From NCBI GenBank assembly GCA_000350305.1, contig CP002916.1:744001-808000 (forward strand): a DNA stretch of 64,000 nucleotides, written 5' to 3'. The position numbers and the translations under genes are program-made. The notes below the pieces were generated by a model, which saw only the letters and a list, made by a program, of their open reading frames with translations, was not told the DNA's origin and ran no database searches. This document shows, in pieces, positions 50,444 through 58,878 of this stretch. This stretch comes from Thermoplasmatales archaeon BRNA1. GTDB taxonomy: Archaea > Thermoplasmatota > Thermoplasmata > Methanomassiliicoccales > Methanomethylophilaceae. Numbering within the stretch: position 1 is the stretch's first letter; the number at the start of each line of letters is the position of its first letter.

Positions 50444-50965
50444 TTATATCTGTTTCAAGCGTTGGATTTCTTTGGAAGCCGCAGGATTGCCCATGGATTC
50501 CGCCTTCTCGTAGAGTGCCAGGGCCTTCTCGGCGGATTTCTCAGTTCCCCTTCCGTCCTCGAAAAGCTTCCCGAGCCTGAGCATGGCCCACGTGTTGCCG
50601 AGACCGGAGGATCTCTCGAACCATTCCGAGGCCTTCCCGTATGACTGTTCTACACCCATGCCGAACTCGTAGAGGATCCCGATGTTCAGCATGGCGTCGT
50701 TGGACCCGAGCTCGGAGGAGCGGAGGTAGTGCTCCATGGCCTTGGAAAAGTCGGCCTCCACACCGCATCCGCTGTGATATAGCTCGCCGACGGCGTTCTC
50801 CGCCTCCGCGTGTCCCTGTTCTGCGGCCTTCGAATACCAGTGCATGGCCTTGGAATAGTCCTTGTCCGTGCCCTCGCCGACCGCATAGGCGTATCCCGCC
50901 CTGTACTGCGATTCGGCATCACCGGACTCCGCTTTCCTGAGGATCTCCTCCAGGTTTTCAGACAT
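50444..50965 (-). CDS. Sel1-like repeat protein
   Basis: A 173-residue protein with four Sel1 (TPR-like) repeats: AQYRAGYAYAVGEGTDKDYS-type blocks at about 17-50, 53-86, 89-122 and 125-160, each with the A-x-x-W/Y-Y-x-x-A-A-x-x-G core. These form helical solenoids for protein binding. ATG 50965 is chosen; upstream in-frame sequence spans the divergent promoter region. A TATA-like GATTAATCC lies about 30 bases before the start. Confidence 0.85.
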   Translation of the reverse strand: MSENLEEILRKAESGDAESQYRAGYAYAVGEGTDKDYSKAMHWYSKAAEQGHAEAENAVGELYHSGCGVEADFSKAMEHYLRSSELGSNDAMLNIGILYEFGMGVEQSYGKASEWFERSSGLGNTWAMLRLGKLFEDGRGTEKSAEKALALYEKAESMGNPAASKEIQRLKQI

Positions 50966-51062
50966 GCAGTGGGAATCGTCATCAACATAGATAGGATTAA
51001 TCATCCAACTGACCGAAGATATAAAGAAAGATCCCGCTATACGTCGGATAGGATGGGATAGC

Positions 51063-51485
51063 ATGAGTTCATCAAACGATACCGACACGGCGATCATTTT
51101 CGCCTCCAGCCTCGGCGGACACGTGAGAAAGACGGCGAAATACATCGCCGAGAAGCTCGGATGTGACATTTTCGACCTGAAACTGCAGACGAACATCGAC
51201 GTGACCGCCTACGACAGGGTGATCTTCGGGACCGGGATACACGCGGGGAGACCGTATTCCAAGGTCTCCAACTACATCGCCGACCACAGGGCAGACCTCT
51301 CCTCGAAGAAGACCGCCCTCTTCATCTGCTGCCTGTACAAGGGCGAGCGCGGAGAGCAGCAGTGCCAGGACATCGCGGGCCAGTTCGGCATAAGCGATGC
51401 TGTGTTCTTCCCCGACTCCGGAGAGAAGAACGAGGCGGGCGTCTCGAAGGATGCCGATTCGTTCATCGAAAGGATGGGAGCATGA
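51063..51485 (+). CDS. Flavodoxin-domain protein
   Basis: A 140-residue protein with the flavodoxin fold of the HemG/protoporphyrinogen-oxidase-like type: strand AIIFASSLGGHVRKTAKYIA (FMN phosphate loop SSLGGHVRKT), YDRVIFGTGIHAGRPY and TALFICCLYKGE. It would carry electrons through FMN. The ATG is 43 bases after a TATA-like GATATAAAG. Its stop overlaps the next start. Confidence 0.82.
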   Translation: MSSSNDTDTAIIFASSLGGHVRKTAKYIAEKLGCDIFDLKLQTNIDVTAYDRVIFGTGIHAGRPYSKVSNYIADHRADLSSKKTALFICCLYKGERGEQQCQDIAGQFGISDAVFFPDSGEKNEAGVSKDADSFIERMGA

Positions 51486-51748
51486 ACTGGACGATCTTTC
51501 TGGCCGTCTACGTCTTACTGAACGTGACAGCCTTCCTCGCCTACGGCTGGGACAAGCATAAGGCGAAGAACGACAAGTGGAGGACAAAGGAGAGCACCCT
51601 TCTGGCACTCGCACTCCTCGGAGCGTTCGGAGGGCTGTCCGGAATGTACGCATTCCACCACAAGACCAGGAAGGGCAAGTTCAAACTGGTATGGCTTTTC
51701 GTGGTTCTACACATCATACTGATAGCGGCGATCGTCTGCTATCTCTGA
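51482..51748 (+). CDS. DUF1294 family membrane protein
   Basis: Eighty-eight residues from ATG 51482 (ATGA overlap). Two to three membrane helices with the DUF1294 pattern: FLAYGWDKHKAK, then RTKESTLLALALLGAFGGLS, then a conserved MYAFHHKTRKGKF loop. Function unknown; often next to cold-shock or redox genes. Probably co-transcribed with the flavodoxin. Confidence 0.82.
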   Translation: MNWTIFLAVYVLLNVTAFLAYGWDKHKAKNDKWRTKESTLLALALLGAFGGLSGMYAFHHKTRKGKFKLVWLFVVLHIILIAAIVCYL

Positions 51749-51750
51749 AA

Positions 51751-52734
51751 TCAATTACCGCCCTCGAGCCTCGACATGCGGGGCGAGGGCGGGAGACCGT
51801 TCTCCCACGCTTTTCTCACGTCGAGCTCCATCCCTTCGTGACCGAGAAGGACGACCCTGCTGTCCATCTTCTCCTTCAGGAGGGTCATGCCCATCTCCTC
51901 CCCGAGTTTCAGCGCGAATTCCCTGATGCCCTCGAAGGTCGGCATGTTCGATAGCGAGAGCCTCTGTCTGGAACCCCCGACGAAGACGTAACCCTTGGGT
52001 TCGATGAGGTCGGGTTCGGCGATCCTGTCGATCCTGGCATAGTCCTCCGGACGGAAGAAGTTGTAGCCGTCCACGAGGGTGTGCCTGATACAGGTCCTGG
52101 TCCTTAGGTCCGGGAGGATCTCCAGGGTGCGCATAAGCCTCTCCCAGCCGTCCCTGATCTTGGGGCGGCAGGTCCTGATGTAGGTCTCCCTGTCGGGGGC
52201 GGCCACCGTCACGTAGAGCATGCGGGGGAGGGTGGAGAGGTTCTCGATCCTCTCCGGCATCGTCCCGTTTGTTACCAGGAACGTCGTCATGCCGCGGGAG
52301 TGGCACTCCCTGAAGAACTCCCCGAGATACGGGTAGAGGGTGGGCTCCCCCGCGAGGGAACAGGCGACCTGATTGGGCTCCATGGCCTCGTTGAACATGC
52401 CGATGTCGCACCTTTCGTCGCCCTTGAATCCGGAGATCAGCTTCCTCTGCCTTGCTATGAGGGCGTCGAGCATCTCCTTGGGCTCGGTCCATTCCTTCAC
52501 CTCGAAGTCCTTCCCCTCGATCCTCCAGCAGAACGGGCAGGTGTGGGTGCACTCGTTTAGGGCGGGGGTCATCTGAAGGCAGCGGTGGCTCTGCACCCCG
52601 TAGAAATCCTGCTTGTAGCAGTTCCTCTCATGGAGCATGGACTGCTTCAGCCACCCGCAGAGCTTGACCGCGGCGTGGTCGTTGTAGATGCGGTACTGCT
52701 GCTTCACGAGGGTGCTGCGGTATTCCTCGTCCAT
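51751..52734 (-). CDS. taw1: tRNA 4-demethylwyosine synthase (radical SAM)
   Basis: A 327-residue radical SAM enzyme. CTHTCPFCW supplies C62, C66 and C69 for the 4Fe-4S cluster, and upstream CLQMTPALN and HRC are typical of the TYW1/Taw1 family. It makes the tricyclic wyosine base from m1G37 of tRNA-Phe using pyruvate. Length is normal for the archaeal form, which lacks the flavodoxin domain of the eukaryotic enzyme; interestingly a flavodoxin gene lies next door, convergent. Nine bases downstream of rfcL on the same strand. Confidence 0.93.
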   Translation of the reverse strand: MDEEYRSTLVKQQYRIYNDHAAVKLCGWLKQSMLHERNCYKQDFYGVQSHRCLQMTPALNECTHTCPFCWRIEGKDFEVKEWTEPKEMLDALIARQRKLISGFKGDERCDIGMFNEAMEPNQVACSLAGEPTLYPYLGEFFRECHSRGMTTFLVTNGTMPERIENLSTLPRMLYVTVAAPDRETYIRTCRPKIRDGWERLMRTLEILPDLRTRTCIRHTLVDGYNFFRPEDYARIDRIAEPDLIEPKGYVFVGGSRQRLSLSNMPTFEGIREFALKLGEEMGMTLLKEKMDSRVVLLGHEGMELDVRKAWENGLPPSPRMSRLEGGN

Positions 52735-52743
52735 GGGGATGCC

Positions 52744-54276
52744 TCAGAAGTCGAAGAGGCTCTTCTGCCTCTTCGGTGCGGCCGGCTCCTCTGCGGGGGC
52801 CGGTTCGGTCTTTGCGGGTTCGGCATCGGGCACGGCCCCGGGAGCGGTTTCAACGGGCTCCTGCGGTGCCTCTGAGGGGAGTCCGGGCCTCTTCTCCGGT
52901 GCGGAGAAGGACAGTTCCCCCGGCTCCTTGGATTTGGCGGACTTCTTCTTCGTCTCGGCCTTCTCGGGCTTGGGGGGCTCGGCGGCCGAGTAGGAGTCCT
53001 TGATGATCTTGGCGTCCATCTTGACGCCCAGGAGGAATGCGAGCTCCTCGGGTTCCAGCCCGGCCTCCCTGATGAGCATGACCCTCATGTCCAGGTCGTT
53101 CTGGGCCATGATGCGCATACGGGGGAAGGTGTCCGAGAGGACGTTGGCCCTCGAGGTGTGGGTGATGCCCCCGATCTTCATCGCGATGGAGTTCCTGAGC
53201 GCCCTGGAGGACTTGGAACGGGACATCTTTGTGAGATACGTCGGGAACCTGATGCGGTCGCGGGTCACCTGGTTGCTGTGGATGGCATCCGTGATTCCGT
53301 CGACCATCATGTCGTTGGCATACTTCCAGAAACCGTAGTACTGGCGTTTGCTCACCCTCCCGAGGTACACGTCCGCACGTGCCAGCCTCTCGGAGCATCT
53401 GACGAGGTCCCCGACGGTGTGGCACTCATAGGGCATGTTCTCGTCTATCCACAGCGAGACGGTCTGGGGGTCGGTGTCGGCTTCGCGGAGGACCTTCTTC
53501 GCGAGCACGGGGTCGTGCTTCCTGAAGATGGCGTCCATGAGCTGGTACATGTCCGACCTCTCCTCCCTTCCAGACAGGGCGGAGGCCTGCGTGAGGGTGA
53601 CGCGGGGGTTCCCGGTCGCCAGGGACTGGAGGTCCCTGACGGCGGCCCTCAGGTCGCCTGCGGCGTTCTCCGCTATCTTCGAGACCGCCTCGGGTTCGAT
53701 GCTGACCCCCTCCTCCTCGCAGATCCTGCGGAGGACCTTCTCCACTGCGGCGGCGGTGGGCTTCCTGAACTTGATCTGGACGGTGTAGGTCTTCACGGCC
53801 GAGCTCTTCCTGGAGAGCTCGTACCAGTCGTTGACTATGAGGATGACCGGCTGGAGGGCGGTCTTCACGAGGTCGTTGATGGCGGGCATGGCCCCCCTGT
53901 CGGCGTTGCCGAAGAGACTGTCGGCCTCGTCGAGGACCACCAGCTTCCTCCCTCCCCGGGAGGCATTCATGAAGTTGCCCTCGGAATCGAAGGTGTTGTA
54001 ATAGGATGCCCTGAGGGCGATGCTGCGGATGGCGTCCCCCGTCCTCTGGTCGGAGGCGTTCATCTCCACGATTCCCCAGCCCATATCCCTCGCCAGGGCC
54101 TCGGCCGAGGAGGTCTTCCCGATGCCGGGGGAGCCGATGAGGACCATCGCCCTCTCCGCAGGCATGCCGTTGCGCCATTTCTCGGCCCATGCAAGCATAT
54201 CCCTGGCGGCGCCGGGGTTCCCGACGATGTCGGAGAGGGTGCGGGGACGGTACTTCTCCGTCCAGTCGTCTCCCGT
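52744..54276 (-). CDS. rfcL: Replication factor C large subunit (clamp loader), non-canonical start
   Basis: A clamp-loader ATPase: Walker A GSPGIGKTS, Walker B VVLDEADS, then a Lys/Pro/Ala tail ending in the PCNA-interacting motif QKSLFDF. It loads PCNA with the small subunit. The conserved RFC N-terminus DDWTEKYRPRTLSDIVGNPG is encoded in frame upstream of the first ATG (54198), but between it and the in-frame TGA that ends the preceding gene (54277-54279) there is no ATG, GTG or TTG. The only codons available are ACG (54276), GGA, GAC, GAC. GGGGGT lies 6 bases before ACG. I therefore place the start at ACG 54276; starting at 54198 would lose the first 26 residues. Confidence 0.85.
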   Translation of the reverse strand, partial: TGDDWTEKYRPRTLSDIVGNPGAARDMLAWAEKWRNGMPAERAMVLIGSPGIGKTSSAEALARDMGWGIVEMNASDQRTGDAIRSIALRASYYNTFDSEGNFMNASRGGRKLVVLDEADSLFGNADRGAMPAINDLVKTALQPVILIVNDWYELSRKSSAVKTYTVQIKFRKPTAAAVEKVLRRICEEEGVSIEPEAVSKIAENAAGDLRAAVRDLQSLATGNPRVTLTQASALSGREERSDMYQLMDAIFRKHDPVLAKKVLREADTDPQTVSLWIDENMPYECHTVGDLVRCSERLARADVYLGRVSKRQYYGFWKYANDMMVDGITDAIHSNQVTRDRIRFPTYLTKMSRSKSSRALRNSIAMKIGGITHTSRANVLSDTFPRMRIMAQNDLDMRVMLIREAGLEPEELAFLLGVKMDAKIIKDSYSAAEPPKPEKAETKKKSAKSKEPGELSFSAPEKRPGLPSEAPQEPVETAPGAVPDAEPAKTEPAPAEEPAAPKRQKSLFDF

Positions 54277-54834
54277 TCAGATACCCCCTTCGCCGTCGTT
54301 GCCGCTGTTTGGCGGACGCTGCTGGTCCACCGGACGGAAGTAGATCAGGCGGAACACGTCGATGCACTGCCTGAAGTAGATGATGAATCCGAGGATCTCG
54401 ATGCCTATGACCATCGACGTGGAGAGACCCGGCGTGAACCACCTCACGTAGATTATGATGGCGGACATGCACAGGTACATCATCGCCCTGGACCACTTCC
54501 TGAGGACGATGTGCCCCAGGCCGAAGAGGTTGAGGGCGCCGGGGAGGATCGCGAGTATGAGTGCTAGCTTCTCGGTGTTGGAGAGCTTGTGGGGCCTCAC
54601 GGTAACGTACCTAGTGACGTCCATGGGCGCCCCGCACTGGTCGCAGAACTTGTTCTCCTTTGCGTTCTCCGCACCGCATCTGGGGCAGAGGTTGGAATCG
54701 GGGTTCTCGCTGAGGTTGTGTATGGCGCCGGAGTCGTCGACGGAATAGGCGCTCTTGATGGTGGCCCCGCAGAAGTAGCAGAAGTCCGCGCCATCCTCGA
54801 TCTCGTTGCCGCACTCGCCGCATATGCGCCTCAT
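54277..54834 (-). CDS. Double zinc-ribbon membrane protein
   Basis: A 185-residue protein from ATG 54834 (ATGA overlap with the ABC ATPase stop). Two zinc ribbons, CGECGNE...CYFCGAT (about 5-27) and CPRCGAE...CDQCGAP (about 49-70), are followed by three to four membrane helices (about 90-165; LALILAILPGALNLFGLGHI is the first, in the style of TM2-like domains). Its TGA is in the same frame as rfcL. Function unknown; co-transcribed with the ABC ATPase and rfcL. Confidence 0.75.
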   Translation of the reverse strand: MRRICGECGNEIEDGADFCYFCGATIKSAYSVDDSGAIHNLSENPDSNLCPRCGAENAKENKFCDQCGAPMDVTRYVTVRPHKLSNTEKLALILAILPGALNLFGLGHIVLRKWSRAMMYLCMSAIIIYVRWFTPGLSTSMVIGIEILGFIIYFRQCIDVFRLIYFRPVDQQRPPNSGNDGEGGI

Positions 54835-55628
54835 TCGGAATCGCCCCTTATGTGCATGCGGTATATGCCGTCCGTGCATTCAACCTTTATCGGTGCCCCG
54901 TACACCCCGGAGACGGTCTCGTCGTTCAGGAGTTCGGATTTCCTCCCGTCAGCGTAGATCCTGCCGTCGCGGATCATGACCACGCGGTCCAGCTTCACTG
55001 GGATGTCCGTCAGGTCGTGGGTTATCATGACGATGCTCACGCCCGTTCCCGTGAGGATGTCGAACATCTGCCTGAACTTGGACTTCATCACGATGTCCAG
55101 ACCTGTCATGGGCTCGTCGAGGATGAGCATCCTCGGGTTGGTGATCAGGGCCCTGGCGATGAGCGTCCTCCTCATCTCTCCGAGGGAGAGGCCCCCGATC
55201 TCCCTGTGCATCAGGTCCTCGATGCCCATCTCGGAGGCCCTGCAGAGGATGAGCTCCTCCATCTTCTCGGTCACGGTGACGTTCCTGAAGATGTCCAGGC
55301 TCCCGAAGAATCCCGAGCCGATGACCTCGCGGACGGTGGTGTGCTCGTTGAAAAGGCTCTGGAGGTCCATGGAGACGACGCCCATCTTGGACCTCAGGTC
55401 CCAGATGCTCCAGCGCTTCTCTCCGAAGACCCTCATGGAATAGCCGGCATCGTCGTCGTAAGGGTAGATGTCCCCCCTCAGAAGCTTCAGGAGGGTGGTC
55501 TTGCCCGAACCGTTGAGGCCGATGATCGCAACGTTCTCCCCGACACCGATGTCGAGGTCGATGCCGTCGAGGATGCGTACGCCGCCGCGGACGACGGAAA
55601 CGTTGCGGAGCTCGAGAGCCTTCTCCAT
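54831..55628 (-). CDS. ABC-type ATP-binding protein (YlmA-like)
   Basis: A 265-residue ATPase with Walker A GLNGSGKTT (37-45), signature LSLGE, Walker B MLILDEP, and the switch histidine in ITHDLTDIP. LSLGE in place of LSGGQ and the long insertion after Walker A (YPYDDDAGYSMRVFGEKRWS) are typical of the YlmA/molybdate-like group. No permease is adjacent; the membrane zinc-ribbon protein downstream is a possible partner. First gene of the four-gene operon that ends with taw1. Confidence 0.88.
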   Translation of the reverse strand: MEKALELRNVSVVRGGVRILDGIDLDIGVGENVAIIGLNGSGKTTLLKLLRGDIYPYDDDAGYSMRVFGEKRWSIWDLRSKMGVVSMDLQSLFNEHTTVREVIGSGFFGSLDIFRNVTVTEKMEELILCRASEMGIEDLMHREIGGLSLGEMRRTLIARALITNPRMLILDEPMTGLDIVMKSKFRQMFDILTGTGVSIVMITHDLTDIPVKLDRVVMIRDGRIYADGRKSELLNDETVSGVYGAPIKVECTDGIYRMHIRGDSE

Positions 55629-55695
55629 GTTTTACCCTATAATGAGAGAGCGTAAAAGGATGTCCCTCGGGCGGTGTGCCCGAGGGGGTCTGGTT

Positions 55696-57333
55696 TCATT
55701 CCGCGGATGATTCCGCGATTGCGGCGCCGGCGTTCCTGGAACGGTTGATGACGATCATCGCCACGAGCACCAGTATGGACAGGGGCAGGGAGACGATGAG
55801 GGGGTCCAGGAGGGCGAGGGGTCCGGATATGAGGACGGAGTCGCCGGTGATCCACCTGCAGACGGGGAGGAACACGCACATGCTCTTGTTCATGAACAGC
55901 GCCCAGAACAGGTAAGATGCGGTCCCGGCGGCGATGCTGAACATGGCGGCCTGCTTGTCCACCTTCATCTTGGTGTAGAGTCCGTAGGTGAACGCCGGGA
56001 GGAGGGCGGCCGCGGTCATCCCCATGAACAGGGAAGTGGCCTTGGCGATGATCTCCTTCGGCATGAGGTAGCAGTACACGACCACGAGGACCAGCATGAT
56101 CGCGGTGACGATCCTGTTGACCCTGATGTTGGAGGAGTCCATCCTCATGCCGTCGGTCTTCTGCTTCCAGAGGGTGTAGAGGTCGTATCCTCCCGCCACT
56201 CCGATGGTGTGCATGAGGGCGGAGATGGTAGAGATGGACGCGCAGACCAGAGAAAGCAGGAACAGGCAGACGAAGAAGTCCCCTCCGGTGATGTCCTCGA
56301 AGACCTCGAGGATGTATTGGGGGACGATGAAGTCGGTTCCCAGGCCTAGGCCGGAGACGTATGCGTTGGCGGTGAGGCTGTGCTCTTCCATGAAGAACAC
56401 GTTGGAGAGGGCCCCGGTGGTGTAGGCGGTACCGACGATCAGGAGCATGAAGATGCTGCCGATGATGAGGGACCTGTCGAGCATGCGGTCGTCCTTGGCG
56501 GACATGAACCTGACGATGAGCTGGGGCTGGGTGAGGACACCGAGACCCACCCCCATCAGGAAGGTGGTGACCACCAGCATCCATTCGGAAGATCCGAAGT
56601 CGGCGACGCTGGTCCAGCCGTTGAATCCGTCGAGGACCCCCGCAGCGGAGGAAGTGTCGATGTTGGACAGGTCGGTGAACGCCTCGCCGACACCGCCGAG
56701 GGTGACGAAGGTGACCACGAGGATGACCCCCATCCCGACGAACATGATGGCGGCCTGGAGGGCGTCGTTGTACATGACTGCGATGATTCCGCCGAAGACC
56801 ACGTACAGGCCGACGACGACGGCCATCGCGATGAGGATCCAGTCGTAGAGGTCGTTCAGTCCGGTGAGGACGGCGACGGAGTTCACCCCTCCCTTCAGTA
56901 CTGCGGCGCAGTAGATGGGCATCATGACGATGATCAGGATGGCCACGAAGGCGCGGATGGATTTGGAGTCGAACATCTTTCCAAGGAGATCGGAGAAGGT
57001 GGCGGCGTTGAGCTTCCTGCCCATGCGCCTGGTCCTGGGGGCGAAGAATATGAACGCCACCAGCAGACCGATGAAGAGATTCATGAAGCACAGCCACATC
57101 AGGGACAGACCGTGGGTTGCGGCCTGACCGCCGAATCCGATGACCGCGGATGCGGAGAGGAAGGTGGCCCCGTAGGACAGCCCGATGATGACCGGGTTGG
57201 TCTTGCTCCTTCCCAGGAGGTATTCGGAATTGTTCTTCGTGTTGCGGTAACCCCATACGCCGAGCATGATGGTGATCGCGGCGAAAATCACGAGCATCAC
57301 CGCGAAGATGGGAACGGACACACCGTCACTCAT
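55696..57333 (-). CDS. Sodium:solute symporter family protein
   Basis: A 545-residue membrane protein with about thirteen helices of the SSF (LeuT-fold) family: GLSYGATFLSASAVIGFGGQ in helix 1-2, RRMGRKLNAATFSDLLGKMF after helix 2, VVFGGIIAVMYNDALQAAIM in the middle. It couples Na+ entry to uptake of an organic solute, perhaps a short monocarboxylate. Starts 8 bases inside the small accessory gene, as in other SSF pairs with a small subunit. A TATA-like GTATATAATG upstream serves both genes. Confidence 0.9.
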   Translation of the reverse strand: MSDGVSVPIFAVMLVIFAAITIMLGVWGYRNTKNNSEYLLGRSKTNPVIIGLSYGATFLSASAVIGFGGQAATHGLSLMWLCFMNLFIGLLVAFIFFAPRTRRMGRKLNAATFSDLLGKMFDSKSIRAFVAILIIVMMPIYCAAVLKGGVNSVAVLTGLNDLYDWILIAMAVVVGLYVVFGGIIAVMYNDALQAAIMFVGMGVILVVTFVTLGGVGEAFTDLSNIDTSSAAGVLDGFNGWTSVADFGSSEWMLVVTTFLMGVGLGVLTQPQLIVRFMSAKDDRMLDRSLIIGSIFMLLIVGTAYTTGALSNVFFMEEHSLTANAYVSGLGLGTDFIVPQYILEVFEDITGGDFFVCLFLLSLVCASISTISALMHTIGVAGGYDLYTLWKQKTDGMRMDSSNIRVNRIVTAIMLVLVVVYCYLMPKEIIAKATSLFMGMTAAALLPAFTYGLYTKMKVDKQAAMFSIAAGTASYLFWALFMNKSMCVFLPVCRWITGDSVLISGPLALLDPLIVSLPLSILVLVAMIVINRSRNAGAAIAESSAE

Positions 57334-57457
57334 GTTCCTCGTCCTCCAGTGCGCTCTTCCTTACCTTGAACCCGATGTAGCAGCACAGCGCGGCGCTCAC
57401 GAAGCAGCCGATGTACGATGCGACGATCCACGGGTCGGTCAATCCGAAGAAGCTCAT
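57326..57457 (-). CDS. Symporter small accessory protein
   Basis: Forty-three residues (MSFFGLTDPWIVASYIGCFV then one more hydrophobic stretch and a charged tail EDEEHE). It fits the 'FGL-DPW-A-x-x' start of small proteins that precede sodium:solute symporters. ATG 57466 (MIGMSFF...) is equally possible. Both have GGAAT upstream. The stop lies inside the symporter gene start, so they are coupled. Confidence 0.7.
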   Translation of the reverse strand: MSFFGLTDPWIVASYIGCFVSAALCCYIGFKVRKSALEDEEHE

Positions 57458-57517
57458 TCCAATCATTCCTTGAATAGTGCTAACAAGTAGCACGGTGAGA
57501 CACCCATCGTCCAGGTT

Positions 57518-57527
57518 GTATATAATG
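57518..57527 (-). promoter_or_regulatory. TATA box of the symporter operon
   Basis: CATTATATAC on the minus strand, about 55-60 bases before the small accessory gene. It lies back to back with the promoter at 57553. Confidence 0.6.
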
Positions 57528-57552
57528 CTTGACAATCATTGACACGGTAGCA

Positions 57553-57562
57553 CTTTTAAATC
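57553..57562 (+). promoter_or_regulatory. TATA box of the beta-lactamase-fold gene
   Basis: CTTTTAAATC centred 27 bases before ATG 57585, giving a leaderless transcript. Confidence 0.6.
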
Positions 57563-57584
57563 ACATGTTGATACGAAAAGCATC

Positions 57585-58235
57585 ATGGCGGAACAGATCG
57601 AAGGGAGACTGTACCAATTCACCGAACTTACCGGGAAGATGAGCATGCCCATGCACCAGTATCTCCTGGCCTCGGATCCCGCGATCATGTTCGCCACCGG
57701 CAACTACTCCCAGGCGGAGTGGATCCTCCCGGAGATATCGCACATCCTCGGGGACAGGCCCCTGAAGTACCTTTTCCTGTCCCACTTCGAATCCGACGAG
57801 TGCGGGGGACTGGAGCTGTTCCTGAAGAAGTATCCCAAACTGGTGACGGTCTGCTCCTCCTTCACCGCCAACGAGCTCCCCGGATTCGGCTACAGGGGGA
57901 AGGTCGTGGTCTGCGACGAACTGCACGGTTTCTCGGACGGGGAGATATCCATGAGATTCTTCAGATACCCCGCAGAGGTGCACCTCAGGGACGGCCTCCT
58001 GGCATTCGAGGAGAACTCGGGGGTGTTCTACTCTTCCGACGTCATCTACAGGGACGGTGTGACCTTGGGGAAATCGGTGGACAGCCAATGGCAGAAAGAG
58101 GTGGAAGGCATCGATTCGGCCCGTATCCCGGACGACGTCCGCAGGGACAGGCTCAAATCGGGACTCATGAACGTCTCCCCGAAGGTCATTGCCACCGGGC
58201 ACGGCCCCGTCATCAGGTGCCTCCCGGATGCCTGA
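57585..58235 (+). CDS. Metallo-beta-lactamase-fold protein of the flavodiiron (ODP) type
   Basis: A 216-residue protein corresponding only to the diiron domain of flavodiiron proteins. LSHFESDECGG gives the H67-x-E69-x-D71 ligand motif, but the next expected His is Cys73. A GHGP turn (about 204-207) ends the fold. There is no flavodoxin domain in the chain, although a flavodoxin-like gene lies at 51063. Members reduce O2 or NO, or serve as sensors. The missing ligand makes normal diiron activity uncertain. Monocistronic by its TATA box. Confidence 0.72.
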   Translation: MAEQIEGRLYQFTELTGKMSMPMHQYLLASDPAIMFATGNYSQAEWILPEISHILGDRPLKYLFLSHFESDECGGLELFLKKYPKLVTVCSSFTANELPGFGYRGKVVVCDELHGFSDGEISMRFFRYPAEVHLRDGLLAFEENSGVFYSSDVIYRDGVTLGKSVDSQWQKEVEGIDSARIPDDVRRDRLKSGLMNVSPKVIATGHGPVIRCLPDA

Positions 58236-58258
58236 ATCGCCCGTCCGGAGAAGCATAG

Positions 58259-58268
58259 ATTAAATATT
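58259..58268 (+). promoter_or_regulatory. TATA box of the SRP RNA gene
   Basis: ATTAAATATT, centred about 26 bases before the inferred RNA 5' end near 58288. Confidence 0.6.
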
Positions 58269-58287
58269 CTGCGTCCGATAGCCTCGG

Positions 58288-58594
58288 CGATAGGCTTGCC
58301 GGGGAGCTAGGCGTGCCCTGTAACCGAAATCGTCTTCAGCGGTGGGACTTCAGGGGGCGGCAGAGCTGAAACGGCAGGCTCGCAAAGTAACTATGAGACT
58401 TTGTCCTGCAGAGTTGGAGTATCCTGTCGTTCCCGCCGGAGGGTGGGCGCGGCTCGACCAATCGGGGGAATCGGGTCAGGCCCTGACGGGAGCAGCCTTA
58501 CCCCGAGCTACTGACGTTTGCGGGGAAGCAGGGTTGAGAAGCGATGCGATAAACCTGCCTGCGGAGGCGATGTCCACCTCTGATCGCCTATCAC
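58288..58594 (+). ncRNA. ffs: Archaeal signal recognition particle (7S) RNA
   Basis: The 5' domain GGCGTGCCCTGTAACC matches the archaeal Alu-domain consensus. The SRP54-binding helix 8 is visible as GGGTCAGGCCCTGACGGGAG followed by CAGCC (58472-58495). The ends GATAGGC (58289-58295) and GCCTATC (58586-58592) pair, closing a molecule of about 305 bases as expected. A TATA box lies at the right distance. The RNA scaffolds SRP19 and SRP54 for co-translational export, which matters for the many exported proteins here. Ends are accurate to a few bases. Confidence 0.9.
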
Positions 58595-58878
58595 TTGCCG
58601 ACTTCCCACGAACACGGGAACTCGGTTTTTCCAACGGAATCGTTTCAGGCCGGAGCAGAATACCGAATCCAACCGGGAATGTTTCCGGAAGGCTCGGATT
58701 ATTCACTCTTAACGCTTCAGTTCTCGTTTCCGATACGGATTGATCTTGATTCACGGACGGCGGCGCTTATAATTTCCCCGTTCACACTCAATGTGGTAAT
58801 ACCAATTTATATTGAATAATACATAGTGTTACTAAACAAATAATAAATATTACCAAAGATGATTACAAACGGACCACC
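58595..58878 (+). other. Intergenic region after SRP RNA
   Basis: No gene supported. CCCACGAACACGGGAACTCGG then TTTTT (about 58607-58632) can act as an SRP RNA terminator. AT-rich sequence from 58795 onward (AATTTATATTGAATAAT, near 58802) is the likely promoter of the binding-protein gene at 58879. Confidence 0.45.

Noticed and set aside
54277-54279. Pyrrolysine readthrough as the explanation for the rfcL junction
   Set aside because: The codon is TGA, not TAG. Pyrrolysine is inserted at TAG, so readthrough here would need another mechanism; a non-AUG start is simpler.
53158-54567. A 469-codon plus-strand frame across rfcL and the zinc-ribbon gene
   Set aside because: It is antisense to two recognised genes and is low-complexity Val/Asp/Gly-rich, typical of an antisense shadow in GC-rich DNA.
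55637-57256. A 539-codon second minus-strand frame within the symporter gene
   Set aside because: The product is Arg/His/Pro-rich with no membrane helices; the overlapping frame is a clear sodium:solute symporter.
57480-57560. GTGCTA/TAGCAC inverted half-sites between the symporter and beta-lactamase-fold promoters
   Set aside because: Only six bases match and the spacing is irregular; too weak to call an operator.
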